64,000 nucleotides of DNA. Source: Xylocopilactobacillus apis. GTDB taxonomy: Bacteria; Bacillota; Bacilli; Lactobacillales; Lactobacillaceae. The first letter of the stretch is position 1, and every line of letters starts with the position of its first letter. The stretch lies in NCBI RefSeq assembly GCF_033095965.1, contig NZ_AP026801.1, forward strand, positions 496,001-560,000. The letters run 5' to 3'. The notes under the pieces were generated by a model. That model was not told the DNA's origin, ran no database searches, and was given only the letters and a program-made list of their open reading frames with translations. Made by a program: the position numbers and the translations under genes. Shown here piece after piece: positions 1 to 8,837 of the stretch.

Positions 1-602
1 AAACAATGTTTAAGGCAACTAATGGCGTCAACACCCATAAAGGGGCAATTTTTTCTTTAGGTGTAATGAGTACAGCAGCGTCCTTTGTATTGACCCACAG
101 AAATAATTTAGAATTGGAAGTCATTTCTGAAACGATCAAAGAAATGCTTACAGGATTAACTCAGCGTGATTTTGCAAAAGTTAAAGCAAAATCTCCGCAA
201 GAATTAACAGCCGGTGAAAGAGAATACCTTAAGTATGGTTTAACAGGAATTAGAGGGGAAGCTGAAGCCGGTTTTCCCATAGTTTTTAACGAAGCACTAC
301 CTTTTTTAAAAGATCAAAAAAATAATAATCGCAATGATCGTTTAATTGATACCTTGATGAAAATTGTATCAATTACTCGTGATAGTAATTTAATTAAACG
401 AGCAGGAGACCAAAAAATTGTTGGTTGGGCTAAAGCTCAGGCTAATGAATATTTTTCTTTAGGTGCAAGTCAAACAAAAGAAGGAAGATCTTTTTTAAAA
501 GAACTTGATCAAACCTTTACTGATCGTAATTTAAGCTTAGGCGGCAGTGCTGATTTGTTGATTTTAACAATTTATTTAGCTTTAGTTTTTGATTGGCTGT
601 AA
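1..602 (+). CDS. citG: Triphosphoribosyl-dephospho-CoA synthase, C-terminal part (5' end outside window)
   Basis: The reading frame is open from the left edge to a TAA at 600-602, so this is the 3' part of a gene that starts before the window; the first ATG, at position 6, is internal. CitG makes the triphosphoribosyl-dephospho-CoA precursor of the citrate lyase prosthetic group. The segment carries the family's GVNTHKGAIFSLG block close to its N-terminal edge and the closing LGGSADLLILT block. About 200 residues are visible, so roughly the first third is missing. In lactic acid bacteria citG normally belongs to a citrate-lyase cluster, which would lie to the left. A 35-base gap with a purine-rich site separates it from the next small gene. 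Confidence 0.88.
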   Translation, partial: TMFKATNGVNTHKGAIFSLGVMSTAASFVLTHRNNLELEVISETIKEMLTGLTQRDFAKVKAKSPQELTAGEREYLKYGLTGIRGEAEAGFPIVFNEALPFLKDQKNNNRNDRLIDTLMKIVSITRDSNLIKRAGDQKIVGWAKAQANEYFSLGASQTKEGRSFLKELDQTFTDRNLSLGGSADLLILTIYLALVFDWL

Positions 603-637
603 GATAGGTATAAAGTTAAGGTGAGAGGTTAAAGACT

Positions 638-877
638 TTGAAAACTTTTTTTTCGTGGCTAAAAAAAGACTATAGTGTTAAAGAGTTTATTACATGGTTG
701 ATCATTTTTGTGATGTACGCGGTATTTGTTTATTTATTTTTAGGCAATAAATATTTTACTTGGTGGGCATTTTTGGTGGGTGCTTTGTTAATTGGCTTAA
801 TTTGTCATTTAATTTTTGTACCGTACCCGAACGTTAAAGATCCTAATTATCCGCCAAAAGGACCACACCATTGGTAA
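638..877 (+). CDS. Small two-helix membrane protein of unknown function
   Basis: Seventy-nine residues starting with TTG, preceded by a GAGAGG ribosome binding site. Two hydrophobic stretches (about residues 18-37 and 42-61) indicate two membrane segments, with a short basic, aromatic N-terminus (SWLKKDYSVKEF) and a proline-rich C-terminal tail (PYPNVKDPNYPPKGPHHW). I do not recognise a named family. It follows citG after 35 bases and ends only a few bases before the valS promoter, so it is the last gene of the citG-side unit. Function is unknown; the compact two-helix form resembles small Lactobacillaceae membrane proteins with no assigned role. Confidence 0.6.
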   Translation: MKTFFSWLKKDYSVKEFITWLIIFVMYAVFVYLFLGNKYFTWWAFLVGALLIGLICHLIFVPYPNVKDPNYPPKGPHHW

Positions 878-881
878 AAAG

Positions 882-910
882 TTGACAGATATGGCGTAAC
901 GAGTTAAATT
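882..910 (+). promoter_or_regulatory. Promoter of the valS T-box transcript
   Basis: A consensus TTGACA at 882-887 is followed after 17 bases by TAAATT at 905-910, directly upstream of the T-box leader. It begins only five bases after the stop codon of the preceding small membrane protein. Confidence 0.65.
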
Positions 911-914
911 AATT

Positions 915-1140
915 TTTAATCAGTGAACAAGAGGCACAGAAACATTTGAAGCTCAGCGAGGCTGTGGTTGGTGGAAGGCAGCTCTTTAAAATTCTGTTGT
1001 GTAGCTTGGGAGATGTTTTGCTGAAACCAAGTAAGTAAAGCCGGTTAACCTCGTTATTGGTTAATAAGTGGAGTATTAACTCAATTTAGGTGGTACCGCG
1101 GAAAATCTCGCCCTATTAGTTTAGGACGGGATTTTTTTAT
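915..1140 (+). ncRNA. T-box leader controlling valS
   Basis: The canonical T-box sequence AGGTGGTACCGCG lies at 1088-1100. It is followed by an intrinsic terminator (arms around 1106-1115 and 1121-1131, then a T run) ending just before the valS ribosome binding site. A stem I-like region with the GGTGGAAG element is at about 968-977. By family mechanism, uncharged tRNA-Val pairs with the leader and stabilises the antiterminator. A candidate GTT (valine) specifier sits at 1015-1017 after a CTTGGGA block also present in the asnS leader, but I assign it only tentatively because I could not fold the RNA. Confidence 0.9.
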
Positions 1141-1157
1141 AAACGAAGGAGAAAAAA

Positions 1158-3821
1158 ATGACAGAAATGGATAAGAAATATAATCCTAACGAGGTCGAAA
1201 AAGGACGTTACAATAAATGGCTTGAACAGGATCTTTTTAAACCAAACGGGGATCAAAAAGCAAAACCATATTCAATCGTAATTCCGCCGCCAAATGTTAC
1301 TGGTAAGCTGCATTTGGGCCATGCGTGGGATACAACTTTACAGGATATAATTATTCGTCAAAAAAGAATGCAGGGGTTCGATACGCTTTGGCTTCCGGGG
1401 ATGGATCATGCTGGTATTGCAACGCAGGCTAAGGTTGAAGCTAAGTTAAAAGAAGAAGGCGTTTCACGTTATGATTTAGGGCGAGAGAAATTTGTTGAAA
1501 AAGTTTGGGAATGGAAAGATGATTTTTCGGCAACGATCAAAGAACAATGGGGAAAGCTTGGCTTATCACTTGATTACTCGCGTGAACGATTTACTCTTGA
1601 TCAAGGGCTTTCTGATGCAGTAAAAAGAGTTTTCGTTGATTTGTATAACAAAGGCTTAATTTATCGCGGCGAGTACATTATTAACTGGGATCCGCAAGCT
1701 CGCACTGCTTTATCGGATATTGAAGTTGTTCATGAAGATGATAAGGGGGCATTTTACTATCTTAAATATCCTTTTGTTGATGGAACAACATTTGATGGCA
1801 AAGATTATATTGAAATTGCTACAACTCGGCCAGAGACGATGATGGGTGATACGGCAGTAGCTGTTCATCCTAATGATTCCCGTTACCAAGATTTAGTTGG
1901 GAAAAAAGTTTTGCTGCCGCTTGCTAATCGTGAAATTCCAATTATTGCTGATGAATACGTAGATCCAGAATTTGGAACCGGAATGGTTAAAATTACTCCT
2001 GCGCATGATCCAAATGACTTTTTAGTGGGCAATCGTCATAATTTACAAAGAATTAATACCATGAACGAAGATGCCACGATGAACGAGAACGCTGGAAAAT
2101 ATGAAGGTCTCGATCGTTTTGAAGCTCGCAAAAGAATGGTTGAAGATCTTGATCAAGAAGGTTATTTATTAAAAGTTGAACCAATTGTTCACGCGGTAGG
2201 ACATTCCGAACGAACAGGGGTCCAAGTTGAAGCCCGTTTATCAACTCAATGGTTTGTTAAGATGAAGCCTTTAGCTGAACAGGCAATTAAAGCTCAAAAA
2301 GGTAAGGATAAAAGTATTTTTTGGCCCGCGCGTTTTGAACATCAGTACCTTAATTGGATGGAAAATATTCATGACTGGGTGATCTCACGGCAGTTATGGT
2401 GGGGGCACAGAATTCCGGCATGGTACCACAAAGAAACTGGTGAAGTTTATGTGGGAGAAGAAGCACCAAAAGACATCGAAAATTGGGAACAAGATCCCGA
2501 TGTTTTAGATACTTGGTTTTCAAGTGCTTTGTGGCCGTTTAGTACAATGGGATGGCCCGATCTTGATTCACCTGATTATAAAAGATATTTTCCAACTGAT
2601 ACTTTAGTAACGGGTTATGACATCATTCCTTTCTGGGTTGCCCGGATGCTTTTTCAGTCAATAGAATTTACTGGTAAAAAACCATTTAAAAATGTTGTGC
2701 TCCACGGATTAATTCGTGACGAACAAGGTCGTAAGATGAGTAAGTCGTTGGGTAATGGGATTGATCCAATGGAAGTAATTGACAAGTATGGGGCAGATGC
2801 TTTACGTTGGTTCTTAATCTCTGGAACAACATTAGGCCAAGACATGCGTTTTGATTACAAGAAAATGGATGCATCGTGGAATTTCATTAATAAAATTTGG
2901 AATGCCAGCCGTTTTGTAATTATGAATTTAGATGGCGTTACAAAGATTGAATTACCGTCTAAAGAAGAAAGAACTTTGGCTGATAATTGGATTCTTTCGC
3001 GGTTAAACTCAACAGTTAGTCAGGTTTTAGATCAGCTAGATAAGTTTAATTTTGGTGAAGCAGGACGCTCAATTTACGACTTTATTTGGAGTGACTTTTG
3101 TGATTGGTACATTGAATTGAGTAAAGCTGATCTAACTGGGGACGATGTTGAAAAAAGTCATCATACCAAACAAGTTTTAGCTTATGTTTTAGATCAAATT
3201 CTAAGATTAATCCATCCATTTATGCCTTTTGTCTCAGAAAAAATTTGGCTGACGATGCCAACCCATGAGGGAGAATCGTTAGTAGTTGCTAAATATCCTG
3301 AACCTAACGACGATTTCCAAAATCCTGAAATTGAAAAACAAATGAGTTCAATGATTGAACTTATTACTTCGGTAAGAGGGATTAGAGCTGAAGCAGGGGC
3401 TCCTCTGTCTAAACCAATCGAAATTTTGATTCAGACTAATGATGAAGCTCTTCAAAAGATGTTTACACAAAATAATTCCTATATTGAACGGTTAGTTAAT
3501 CCAAAACAAATTGAAATTAATTCAAGTGTTGAGGCACCGGAATTATCGAAAATTGGAATTATCAGCAATGCTAAAGTTTATATTCCTTTAGCTGATTTAG
3601 TAGATGTTGAAGTAGAGAAAAAGAAGTTAGAAAATCAAATTAAAAAGTTTGAAAGCGAAATTCTTCGGGCGAAAAAGAAATTAGCCAATGAAAAGTTTAT
3701 TCAAAAAGCACCTGCTGAATTAGTAGAACAAGAAAAGCAGAAAGTAACAGATAATACTTTTAAACTTAATTCTTCAAAAGAAAGTTTAGCTGCTTTGGAT
3801 CATTTGTCAGATAATCAATAA
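1158..3821 (+). CDS. valS: Valyl-tRNA synthetase
   Basis: Charges tRNA-Val with valine in the cytoplasm. The 887-residue length is typical for a bacterial ValRS. The class I signatures are present: HLGH at residues 52-55 within [15 protein letters not shown], and KMSKS at 526-530. The editing (CP1) domain lies between them, the anticodon-binding domain follows, and the last roughly 65 residues form a charged, Lys/Glu-rich coiled coil, as in ValRS. The ATG start is preceded by GAAGGAGA at a good distance. A T-box leader immediately upstream fits a synthetase gene and indicates induction when tRNA-Val is uncharged. A small SAP-domain gene follows 21 bases later and may be cotranscribed. Confidence 0.98.
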   Translation: MTEMDKKYNPNEVEKGRYNKWLEQDLFKPNGDQKAKPYSIVIPPPNVTGKLHLGHAWDTTLQDIIIRQKRMQGFDTLWLPGMDHAGIATQAKVEAKLKEEGVSRYDLGREKFVEKVWEWKDDFSATIKEQWGKLGLSLDYSRERFTLDQGLSDAVKRVFVDLYNKGLIYRGEYIINWDPQARTALSDIEVVHEDDKGAFYYLKYPFVDGTTFDGKDYIEIATTRPETMMGDTAVAVHPNDSRYQDLVGKKVLLPLANREIPIIADEYVDPEFGTGMVKITPAHDPNDFLVGNRHNLQRINTMNEDATMNENAGKYEGLDRFEARKRMVEDLDQEGYLLKVEPIVHAVGHSERTGVQVEARLSTQWFVKMKPLAEQAIKAQKGKDKSIFWPARFEHQYLNWMENIHDWVISRQLWWGHRIPAWYHKETGEVYVGEEAPKDIENWEQDPDVLDTWFSSALWPFSTMGWPDLDSPDYKRYFPTDTLVTGYDIIPFWVARMLFQSIEFTGKKPFKNVVLHGLIRDEQGRKMSKSLGNGIDPMEVIDKYGADALRWFLISGTTLGQDMRFDYKKMDASWNFINKIWNASRFVIMNLDGVTKIELPSKEERTLADNWILSRLNSTVSQVLDQLDKFNFGEAGRSIYDFIWSDFCDWYIELSKADLTGDDVEKSHHTKQVLAYVLDQILRLIHPFMPFVSEKIWLTMPTHEGESLVVAKYPEPNDDFQNPEIEKQMSSMIELITSVRGIRAEAGAPLSKPIEILIQTNDEALQKMFTQNNSYIERLVNPKQIEINSSVEAPELSKIGIISNAKVYIPLADLVDVEVEKKKLENQIKKFESEILRAKKKLANEKFIQKAPAELVEQEKQKVTDNTFKLNSSKESLAALDHLSDNQ

Positions 3822-3842
3822 TCCAAAAGAGGATTAAATAAA

Positions 3843-4280
3843 ATGGATAAAAAAGCCAAACAATCAAGGCCTGAGTTAAGACCCGACCTGAATGCGATGA
3901 TCTTTTTAAAATTTTATTATCTAAAAGAAGAATTGGTCGAATTTTGTCGGTTAAATCAATTATCAACGCAAGGCAGTAAAACAGAATTAACAGATCGAGT
4001 TGCTTATTTTTTGGAGACGGGTTTGAGAAAAAAACCAAAACGTCAAAAAACAATTTATCAACCAAACGTCAATTTAACACTTTCCACACTGATTGAAAAA
4101 AATATTAGTTTCAGTGAGAAACATCGGGTATTTTTTAAGCAATATTTAGGTGACGATTTTCATTTTAATGTTAAATTTAAGAAATGGCTGAGATCAAATA
4201 GCGGGAAAACATATCAAGAAGCAATTGATGCGTACAAACAAATTTTATTTGATCAAGAATCAACCAAAATATATAAGTAA
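3843..4280 (+). CDS. SAP-domain protein (DUF6434-like C-terminus)
   Basis: A 145-residue, strongly basic cytoplasmic protein. Residues about 20-58 (MIFLKFYYLKEELVEFCR followed by QGSKTELTDRVAYFLE) look like a SAP helix-extension-helix, a fold usually linked to nucleic-acid binding. The second half (FSEKHRVFFKQYLGDDFHF to TYQEAIDAYKQIL) resembles the DUF6434 region found fused to SAP domains in Firmicutes. It begins 21 bases after valS with an AAGAGGA site and is closed by a strong terminator, so it is probably the second gene of the valS transcript. Its biological role is not established; DNA or RNA binding is an inference from the SAP fold. Confidence 0.75.
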   Translation: MDKKAKQSRPELRPDLNAMIFLKFYYLKEELVEFCRLNQLSTQGSKTELTDRVAYFLETGLRKKPKRQKTIYQPNVNLTLSTLIEKNISFSEKHRVFFKQYLGDDFHFNVKFKKWLRSNSGKTYQEAIDAYKQILFDQESTKIYK

Positions 4281-4304
4281 TTTGAAGATATCTGGATTAA
4301 TTTT

Positions 4305-4330
4305 AAAAAGCTCAATTTTTGAGCTTTTTT
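4305..4330 (+). terminator. Rho-independent terminator after the SAP-domain gene
   Basis: Arms AAAAAGCTCAA and TTGAGCTTTTTT with a three-base loop, followed by a T run, 24 bases after the stop codon. Confidence 0.9.
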
Positions 4331-4366
4331 TACTGAACAAGTGTGTAAAAATAATTTTTAAGATTA

Positions 4367-4487
4367 TTGACAAACGTTGTCAGATTGTAAAATTAGTTAT
4401 CTTGATTGGCCAACTATCAAGTCAAAAGGATAGTTAAATAGTTAATTTGATGCTAAATTTTACTTAGAATTAAGATGAGGTATAAAA
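4367..4487 (+). promoter_or_regulatory. gldA promoter/operator and hairpin leader
   Basis: A TTGACA hexamer at 4367-4372 overlaps a near-palindrome TGACAAACGTTGTCA (4368-4382), with a TAAAAT box at 4388-4393 (15-base spacing, extended by TG). The palindrome has the CG-centred symmetry of LacI/CcpA-type operators. Downstream, CTTGAT (4401-4406) can pair with ATCAAG (4416-4421), and AACTATC (4412-4418) can pair with GATAGTT (4429-4435). The two hairpins share bases and cannot form together. A GATGAGG ribosome binding site precedes the ATG. Confidence 0.45.
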
Positions 4488-5591
4488 ATGGCCAAAATAT
4501 TTACTAGTCCAAGCACTTATATTCAAGGATCTGGCATGTTATTAAAAAGTGCCCAGTATTTTCAAAAATATGGTAAAAGAATTCTAATCTTAGCTGATGA
4601 TAATGTTCTAAATATTATTGGAAAAAAATTTAGCGATTATTTAGCAGGCAATGGATTTGAAATACAAATTGTTTTATTTAGTGGAGAATCATCAGTTAAT
4701 GAAATTAATCGAATTTCCGCGATTGCTAAAGAAAAACAATCAGAGATAATTATTGGATTAGGCGGGGGTAAGACGATTGATTGTGCCAAAGGAGTTGCGG
4801 ATAATTTAAATACAACTTTAATAATTGCTCCGACTACTGCTTCAACTGATGCTCCTTGTTCTCGGATTTCAGTACTTTATAAAGAAGATGGCCTGATGGA
4901 TCATTATCGTTACTACAATCGTAATCCAGAGGTTGTTTTAGTTGATACCAGGGTTATTGTTGGAGCTCCAGTAAGTTTATTGATTTCGGGGATTGCTGAT
5001 GCCTTAGCAACTAATGTTGAATTAAATGATATTTATCAGGCTCAAAGTAATAATATGGTTTTAGGTCAACAGACAATTGCGGCAAGGGCAATTGGGCAAG
5101 CTTGTGAAGAAACACTTTTTGTCTCGGCAAAATTAGCAATTGCTGCAAATAAAGCACATGTAGTAACTGAATCTTTTGAACGAGTTGTAGATGCAAATAC
5201 TCTTTTAAGCGGTTTGGGATTTGAAAGTGGAGGTTTGGCTGCAGCTCACGCCGTCCATAACAGTTTTACAGCTTTAAAAGGAGATGTTCATAAATTATCA
5301 CATGGACAAAAGGTTGCTTTTGGTACTTTAGTAGAGTTAATTCTTAATGGGAGCAGCGTAAAACGATTTGAAAAATTCTTAAAATTCGATCTTGAGTTGG
5401 GATTGCCCACCACTTTGGCTGATTTACATCTTGAGGATGTTTCTAACGAAGAATTGATGAAGGCAGCTTCATTGTCATGCAGCGAAAATGATACGATGGG
5501 CCGGATGCCAGGGATCATTAAACCAGAAGATGTTTTTGCTGCAATTAAAACGGTTGATGAATACAGCTGTGAATATCAAGAGAAAGTTTGA
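4488..5591 (+). CDS. gldA: Glycerol dehydrogenase, iron-containing alcohol dehydrogenase family
   Basis: NAD-dependent oxidation of glycerol to dihydroxyacetone, or reduction in the other direction. At 367 residues it is the usual GldA length. The N-terminal nucleotide-binding half has GLGGGKTIDCAKGVAD at about residues 90-105, followed by the APTTASTDAPCS substrate/cofactor loop. The C-terminal helical half contains the metal-binding histidines in AAAHAVHNSF and KLSHGQKVAFG. Metal-ligand Asp is expected in SGIADALAT (about residue 168). It stands alone between the preceding terminator and the convergent HAD gene, with its own promoter carrying a CG-centred palindrome that suggests catabolite or local repression. 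GlpK or dihydroxyacetone kinase genes are not nearby. Confidence 0.93.
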   Translation: MAKIFTSPSTYIQGSGMLLKSAQYFQKYGKRILILADDNVLNIIGKKFSDYLAGNGFEIQIVLFSGESSVNEINRISAIAKEKQSEIIIGLGGGKTIDCAKGVADNLNTTLIIAPTTASTDAPCSRISVLYKEDGLMDHYRYYNRNPEVVLVDTRVIVGAPVSLLISGIADALATNVELNDIYQAQSNNMVLGQQTIAARAIGQACEETLFVSAKLAIAANKAHVVTESFERVVDANTLLSGLGFESGGLAAAHAVHNSFTALKGDVHKLSHGQKVAFGTLVELILNGSSVKRFEKFLKFDLELGLPTTLADLHLEDVSNEELMKAASLSCSENDTMGRMPGIIKPEDVFAAIKTVDEYSCEYQEKV

Positions 5592-5733
5592 CATAATAAG
5601 TAAAACACTCCATACGACATTTACTATTTAAAAATCTCATGCCTTAACATCTAGGAATAATTTTATTTATTAAAATTTCCGTTTAAGATTCTAATTGTGT
5701 AAAATTCTTTTCCATCTTCTATTATGTATTTAC

Positions 5734-6546
5734 TTAATGAGAAAAAGTGTGCTTTTGTAGAGCATCAGCCACACCGGCATGATCGTTATCGTCAATAATA
5801 AAATCAGCTGTTTGAAGAACTTTTTTACTGGCATTGGCTAAAGCAATTCCTGTTCCGGCAGCTTTAATCATTTCTAGATCGTTATCTCCGTCACCGATTG
5901 ACATTGTTTTATCTAAAGAGATTTTAAAATAGTTAGCTAAATGTTTGAGAGCTGAAACTTTTGACACTTCATGATCGGTAATTTCAAGATAAGTTGTTTT
6001 AGAGCGGGCAGCGATAATTTGAAGTTGAGGATTTTTAGCGATTAATGTGTTTAATTCTGAGATTTCTTCAGGCTTTCCCATGCATAGAATTTTATGAATT
6101 TCTTTTTGATTATAAGTTTGATCAAGATCAGCAATTTCAGGTTCAAAGTTGATAATTAAAGATTCTTGGCTGCTCCATTCGTTTGGCTTTTCTATATACC
6201 AATTGAGGCCAGCGTAACAATTAATACTTATATTTAAATGATTTGCTTTAATTAATTGAATAATTTGTTTTACTGAATCTTTAAGGATGGGCTTTTGAAA
6301 CAATACTTTATTGTTTTCGCTGGGATCAATAATATAGGCCCCATTTAAAGTTGCCAATGGGACAGTTAAGCCAATTTTGTCAGCTAGAAAAATCATTCCT
6401 TTAGCTGGACGTGCCGAGGCTAAGCAGAAAATTCCTTCTGATTTTTCATATTGTCTGATTGCTTTAATAACTTCAGGAAGTAATTCGTGTTTACTATTTA
6501 ACAATGTCCCGTCAATATCACAAAGTGTAAGTTTAGGTTTAATCAT
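5734..6546 (-). CDS. Cof-type HAD-IIB sugar-phosphate phosphatase
   Basis: A 270-residue cytoplasmic phosphatase of the Cof subfamily. Motif I is LCDIDGTLLNS near the N-terminus (nucleophile Asp in DID). Motif II is the Ser in CLASARP, motif III is a Lys in the KVSALK stretch, and motif IV is SIGDGDNDLEMIKAAG near residue 215. The C2-type cap lies between motifs II and III. The gene starts 22 bases after the LacI-type regulator on the same strand, so the two are probably cotranscribed. The specific substrate cannot be read from the sequence; a sugar phosphate linked to the neighbouring locus is an inference. Confidence 0.88.
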   Translation of the reverse strand: MIKPKLTLCDIDGTLLNSKHELLPEVIKAIRQYEKSEGIFCLASARPAKGMIFLADKIGLTVPLATLNGAYIIDPSENNKVLFQKPILKDSVKQIIQLIKANHLNISINCYAGLNWYIEKPNEWSSQESLIINFEPEIADLDQTYNQKEIHKILCMGKPEEISELNTLIAKNPQLQIIAARSKTTYLEITDHEVSKVSALKHLANYFKISLDKTMSIGDGDNDLEMIKAAGTGIALANASKKVLQTADFIIDDNDHAGVADALQKHTFSH

Positions 6547-6568
6547 TTAATGCTCCTTTAAATATATT

Positions 6569-7588
6569 TTAAACCGTTCCTCGTTCAATTAAATCAACGT
6601 CAATTATTTCTCGATTTTGTCGAATTGAATTATCTCCTTGGATCATTTGTAGAAGAAGGGTGCTTGTTTTATCAACTATTTCTTGAGTGTTTTGACGGAT
6701 GGTAGTTAGTTGAGGATAACAATATTTGGCAATTGGTGCATCATCAAATCCAATAACTTTTAAATCTCTTGGAATGTTTAACTCAAGTTCGTGGGCAGCA
6801 ACTGTAACCTCTGCAGCGATCGTATCACTAATAGCAAAAATTCCAATTGGTAAATTTTGTTCATTTAGCATATTTCTTAAAATGCTGCGAATTTCAATTC
6901 CCCGTTGGTCAATATTACTTTTGTGAGATTTAATGGCAACTATTTTGCAATCATTATCTGATAAATGTTGAGATTTCATTTCAATTTGATAACCGCGAAT
7001 TCGATCTTTAGTAGAAGAGATTTTTTGATTAGACGAACACAATAAAATAGGAGTTGTTCCTGCTTCAATTAGTTTTGCAGTTGCCATTCGGGCGCCTTGT
7101 TCATGATTTGATCCTATATAAGTTACATTTGGACTGTCTGAACTTCGATCGATACAAATTACTGGTATTTTAGGATCAATAATGTCTGGGTTATATTTAC
7201 GAGAACCAGAAATTACTATTAAACCATCAACAACCTTAGCTTCTAACATTTTTAGGTATGTTAACTCACGATCCTTGTCTCTACCAGTATCGCAGATCAT
7301 TGTTGAATAACCTTTAATAAAGAAATTTTTTTCTAAATTTTCTACTAAATTAGAGAAAAAAGAATTTGCTAAATCGGGAACTAAGATTCCAATTGCATTT
7401 GATTTTTGCATTCGTAGCGTTTTAGCAGCAGTATTAGTTTTATAGTTATATTTTTTAATAGCTTTAACAACCCGTTGACGAGTTTCTTCAGAAAAACGAC
7501 CGTTGTTGTTAATGACTCTTGAAACTGTTGAAACTGAAACACCACAAATTTTGGCAATATCTTTAATTGAAACTTTTCGTGTATTCAT
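6569..7588 (-). CDS. LacI/GalR family transcriptional regulator
   Basis: At 339 residues it has the normal LacI-family length. The N-terminal helix-turn-helix (VSIKDIAKICGVSVSTVSRVIN, about residues 6-27) is followed by the hinge region KTNTAAKTLRMQKSNAIGIL and a periplasmic-binding-protein-like effector domain (NSFFSNLVENLE, DGLIVISGS, GFDDAPIAKYCYPQLTTIRQN). It precedes the HAD gene and follows rpiB after a long inverted repeat. By position it is the likely regulator of the divergent sugar locus, whose intergenic region carries CG-centred operators of the kind LacI proteins bind. The inducer is unknown; a sugar or sugar phosphate from this pathway is likely. Confidence 0.92.
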   Translation of the reverse strand: MNTRKVSIKDIAKICGVSVSTVSRVINNNGRFSEETRQRVVKAIKKYNYKTNTAAKTLRMQKSNAIGILVPDLANSFFSNLVENLEKNFFIKGYSTMICDTGRDKDRELTYLKMLEAKVVDGLIVISGSRKYNPDIIDPKIPVICIDRSSDSPNVTYIGSNHEQGARMATAKLIEAGTTPILLCSSNQKISSTKDRIRGYQIEMKSQHLSDNDCKIVAIKSHKSNIDQRGIEIRSILRNMLNEQNLPIGIFAISDTIAAEVTVAAHELELNIPRDLKVIGFDDAPIAKYCYPQLTTIRQNTQEIVDKTSTLLLQMIQGDNSIRQNREIIDVDLIERGTV

Positions 7589-7616
7589 CTGCTAGAACCC
7601 CTAATCAACCAAAATA

Positions 7617-7685
7617 AAATACTTCATGAAAAAGCAAGTATTTAAATTATACATAAATAAACTTTATCATGAAGTATTTAAATTA
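7617..7685. terminator. Long inverted repeat between rpiB and the lacI-type gene
   Basis: Perfect 13-base arms AAATACTTCATGA (7617-7629) and TCATGAAGTATTT (7667-7679) enclose 37 bases. A 14-base direct repeat AAGTATTTAAATTA occurs at 7636-7649 and 7672-7685. It lies just after the rpiB stop on the minus strand and upstream of the regulator gene. It may terminate the rpe-rpiB transcript or act as an operator for the regulator's own promoter. The long loop makes it an untypical terminator. Confidence 0.5.
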
Positions 7686-7686
7686 G

Positions 7687-8184
7687 TTAATCTTGATATT
7701 TAGGATTATCAGATTCAACAATTGAGTTAAATAGTTTTGAGTCCTTTCTATCTTCAGCATTTAATTCGTCAATACGTCTTTGGTGTCGACCGCCTTCGTA
7801 CTTAGCATTTAGCCAAGATTTTACAATCATTTTTGCTAATTCAGATCCGACAACTCGAGAACCAAAAGCCAAAATATTGCTATTGTTGTGTCTTCGAGAA
7901 AGTTCAGCTGAGTATGGCTCGCTTACACAAGCAGCCCTTATACCTGGCACTTTATTTGCGGCTAGTGATATTCCAACGCCAGTTCCACAAATAACTATTC
8001 CTAAATCTGCATTGCCACTAGATACCGCTTCTCCAACTTTTTTTCCATATATCGGATAATCAGTTCTTTTGTCAGAATAAGCCCCAAGATCCTCTATCTC
8101 ATAACCTAATTCTTTGACATAATCTATAATTGTTGGTTTTAGTTCAAAGCCAACATGATCTGATCCAAATGCAATTTTAGTCAT
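7687..8184 (-). CDS. rpiB: RpiB-type ribose/allose-5(6)-phosphate isomerase
   Basis: Interconverts ribose 5-phosphate and ribulose 5-phosphate; some members act on allose 6-phosphate. Family hallmarks: FGSDHVGFELK at the N-terminus, GIVICGTGVGISLAANK with the catalytic Cys, and the RRHNNSNILAFG and EGGRHQRRIDELN blocks. I choose the second ATG (8184). The GGGGG ribosome binding site at 8191-8195 is the right distance from it, whereas it abuts the ATG at 8190. This start overlaps the upstream epimerase stop as TAATG, indicating translational coupling. At 165 residues it is slightly longer than most RpiB because of a C-terminal tail. Pairing with an epimerase resembles the AlsE-RpiB pair of allose catabolism. 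Confidence 0.92.
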   Translation of the reverse strand: MTKIAFGSDHVGFELKPTIIDYVKELGYEIEDLGAYSDKRTDYPIYGKKVGEAVSSGNADLGIVICGTGVGISLAANKVPGIRAACVSEPYSAELSRRHNNSNILAFGSRVVGSELAKMIVKSWLNAKYEGGRHQRRIDELNAEDRKDSKLFNSIVESDNPKYQD

Positions 8185-8837
8185 TAACATCCCCCTTTTA
8201 AACGTTTAACAATCGTTTTATAATTATCGTTTTTTCTAAAAAGAGCTGATGATCCAACAATAAATCCCTCTACCCCAATGGAAGAAAGTTCATCAATTCG
8301 ATTTTCTGAAATAGCTCCATCAACCATTAACTGATAATGGTAATTACTTTTTATTTCAGCCAAAGTTTTAATTTTAGGAATAGTATATTCCAAAAATGGC
8401 TGGCCTGAAAATCCTGGATCAACGGTCATTACTAACACATAATCTACAAGAGGTAGTAATTCATGGACACTGTTAATAGAAGTTCCAGGATTAATTGCCA
8501 ATCCAGGATGTATGCCACGTTCTTTGATTGTTTGAAGTGTTCGACTTGGTATTTGATCCGCTTCAGGATGAATATAAATTATGTTAACTCCTAAATCTGC
8601 AAATAAATCAATAAAATTTTGAGGATTTTGGACCATCAGATGAACGTCAATTGTCTTAGTAGTTAGTTTTCGAACTGCTTCGACATCCTCAACTCCTAGA
8701 GCCATATTAGGTACAAAACTTCCGTCCATAATATCTAAATGATAAATATCAATATCTGCTTCATTTAGCTCTTTAATTTCTTTTTCAATATTTTGCCAGT
8801 CCGCAACCATTAAGGAGGGACAAATTAATTTGTGCAA
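8184..8837 (-). CDS. Ribulose-phosphate 3-epimerase family, AlsE-like
   Basis: A 217-residue TIM-barrel epimerase of the Rpe/AlsE family. Metal and catalytic motifs are visible: CPSLM at the N-terminus, HLDIMDGSFVPN, DVHLMVQNP, VLVMTVDPGFSGQPF with the catalytic Asp, and VDGAISENRIDELSSIGVEGFIVGSSALF. The MTVDPGFSGQPF and GSSALF forms are closer to allulose-6-phosphate 3-epimerase than to classical Rpe, as far as I can judge by eye. It is the first gene of a two-gene unit with rpiB, transcribed away from a regulatory region carrying a CG-centred operator 33 bases upstream. It may act on ribulose or xylulose 5-phosphate or on a hexulose 6-phosphate; I cannot decide which. Confidence 0.85.
   Translation of the reverse strand: MHKLICPSLMVADWQNIEKEIKELNEADIDIYHLDIMDGSFVPNMALGVEDVEAVRKLTTKTIDVHLMVQNPQNFIDLFADLGVNIIYIHPEADQIPSRTLQTIKERGIHPGLAINPGTSINSVHELLPLVDYVLVMTVDPGFSGQPFLEYTIPKIKTLAEIKSNYHYQLMVDGAISENRIDELSSIGVEGFIVGSSALFRKNDNYKTIVKRLKGGC

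Noticed and set aside
3766-4065. Minus-strand frame antisense to the valS end and SAP gene
   Set aside because: It is antisense to two well-supported genes and shows no family features.
4225-4437. Small hydrophobic frame running from the SAP gene through its terminator
   Set aside because: It overlaps the SAP gene in another frame, crosses a strong terminator and an operator-like palindrome, and has no ribosome binding site.
7617-7685. Insertion-sequence end or CRISPR-like repeat at the inverted repeat
   Set aside because: There are only two arms and one direct repeat, with no transposase or spacer pattern nearby; a regulatory or terminator role is more likely.
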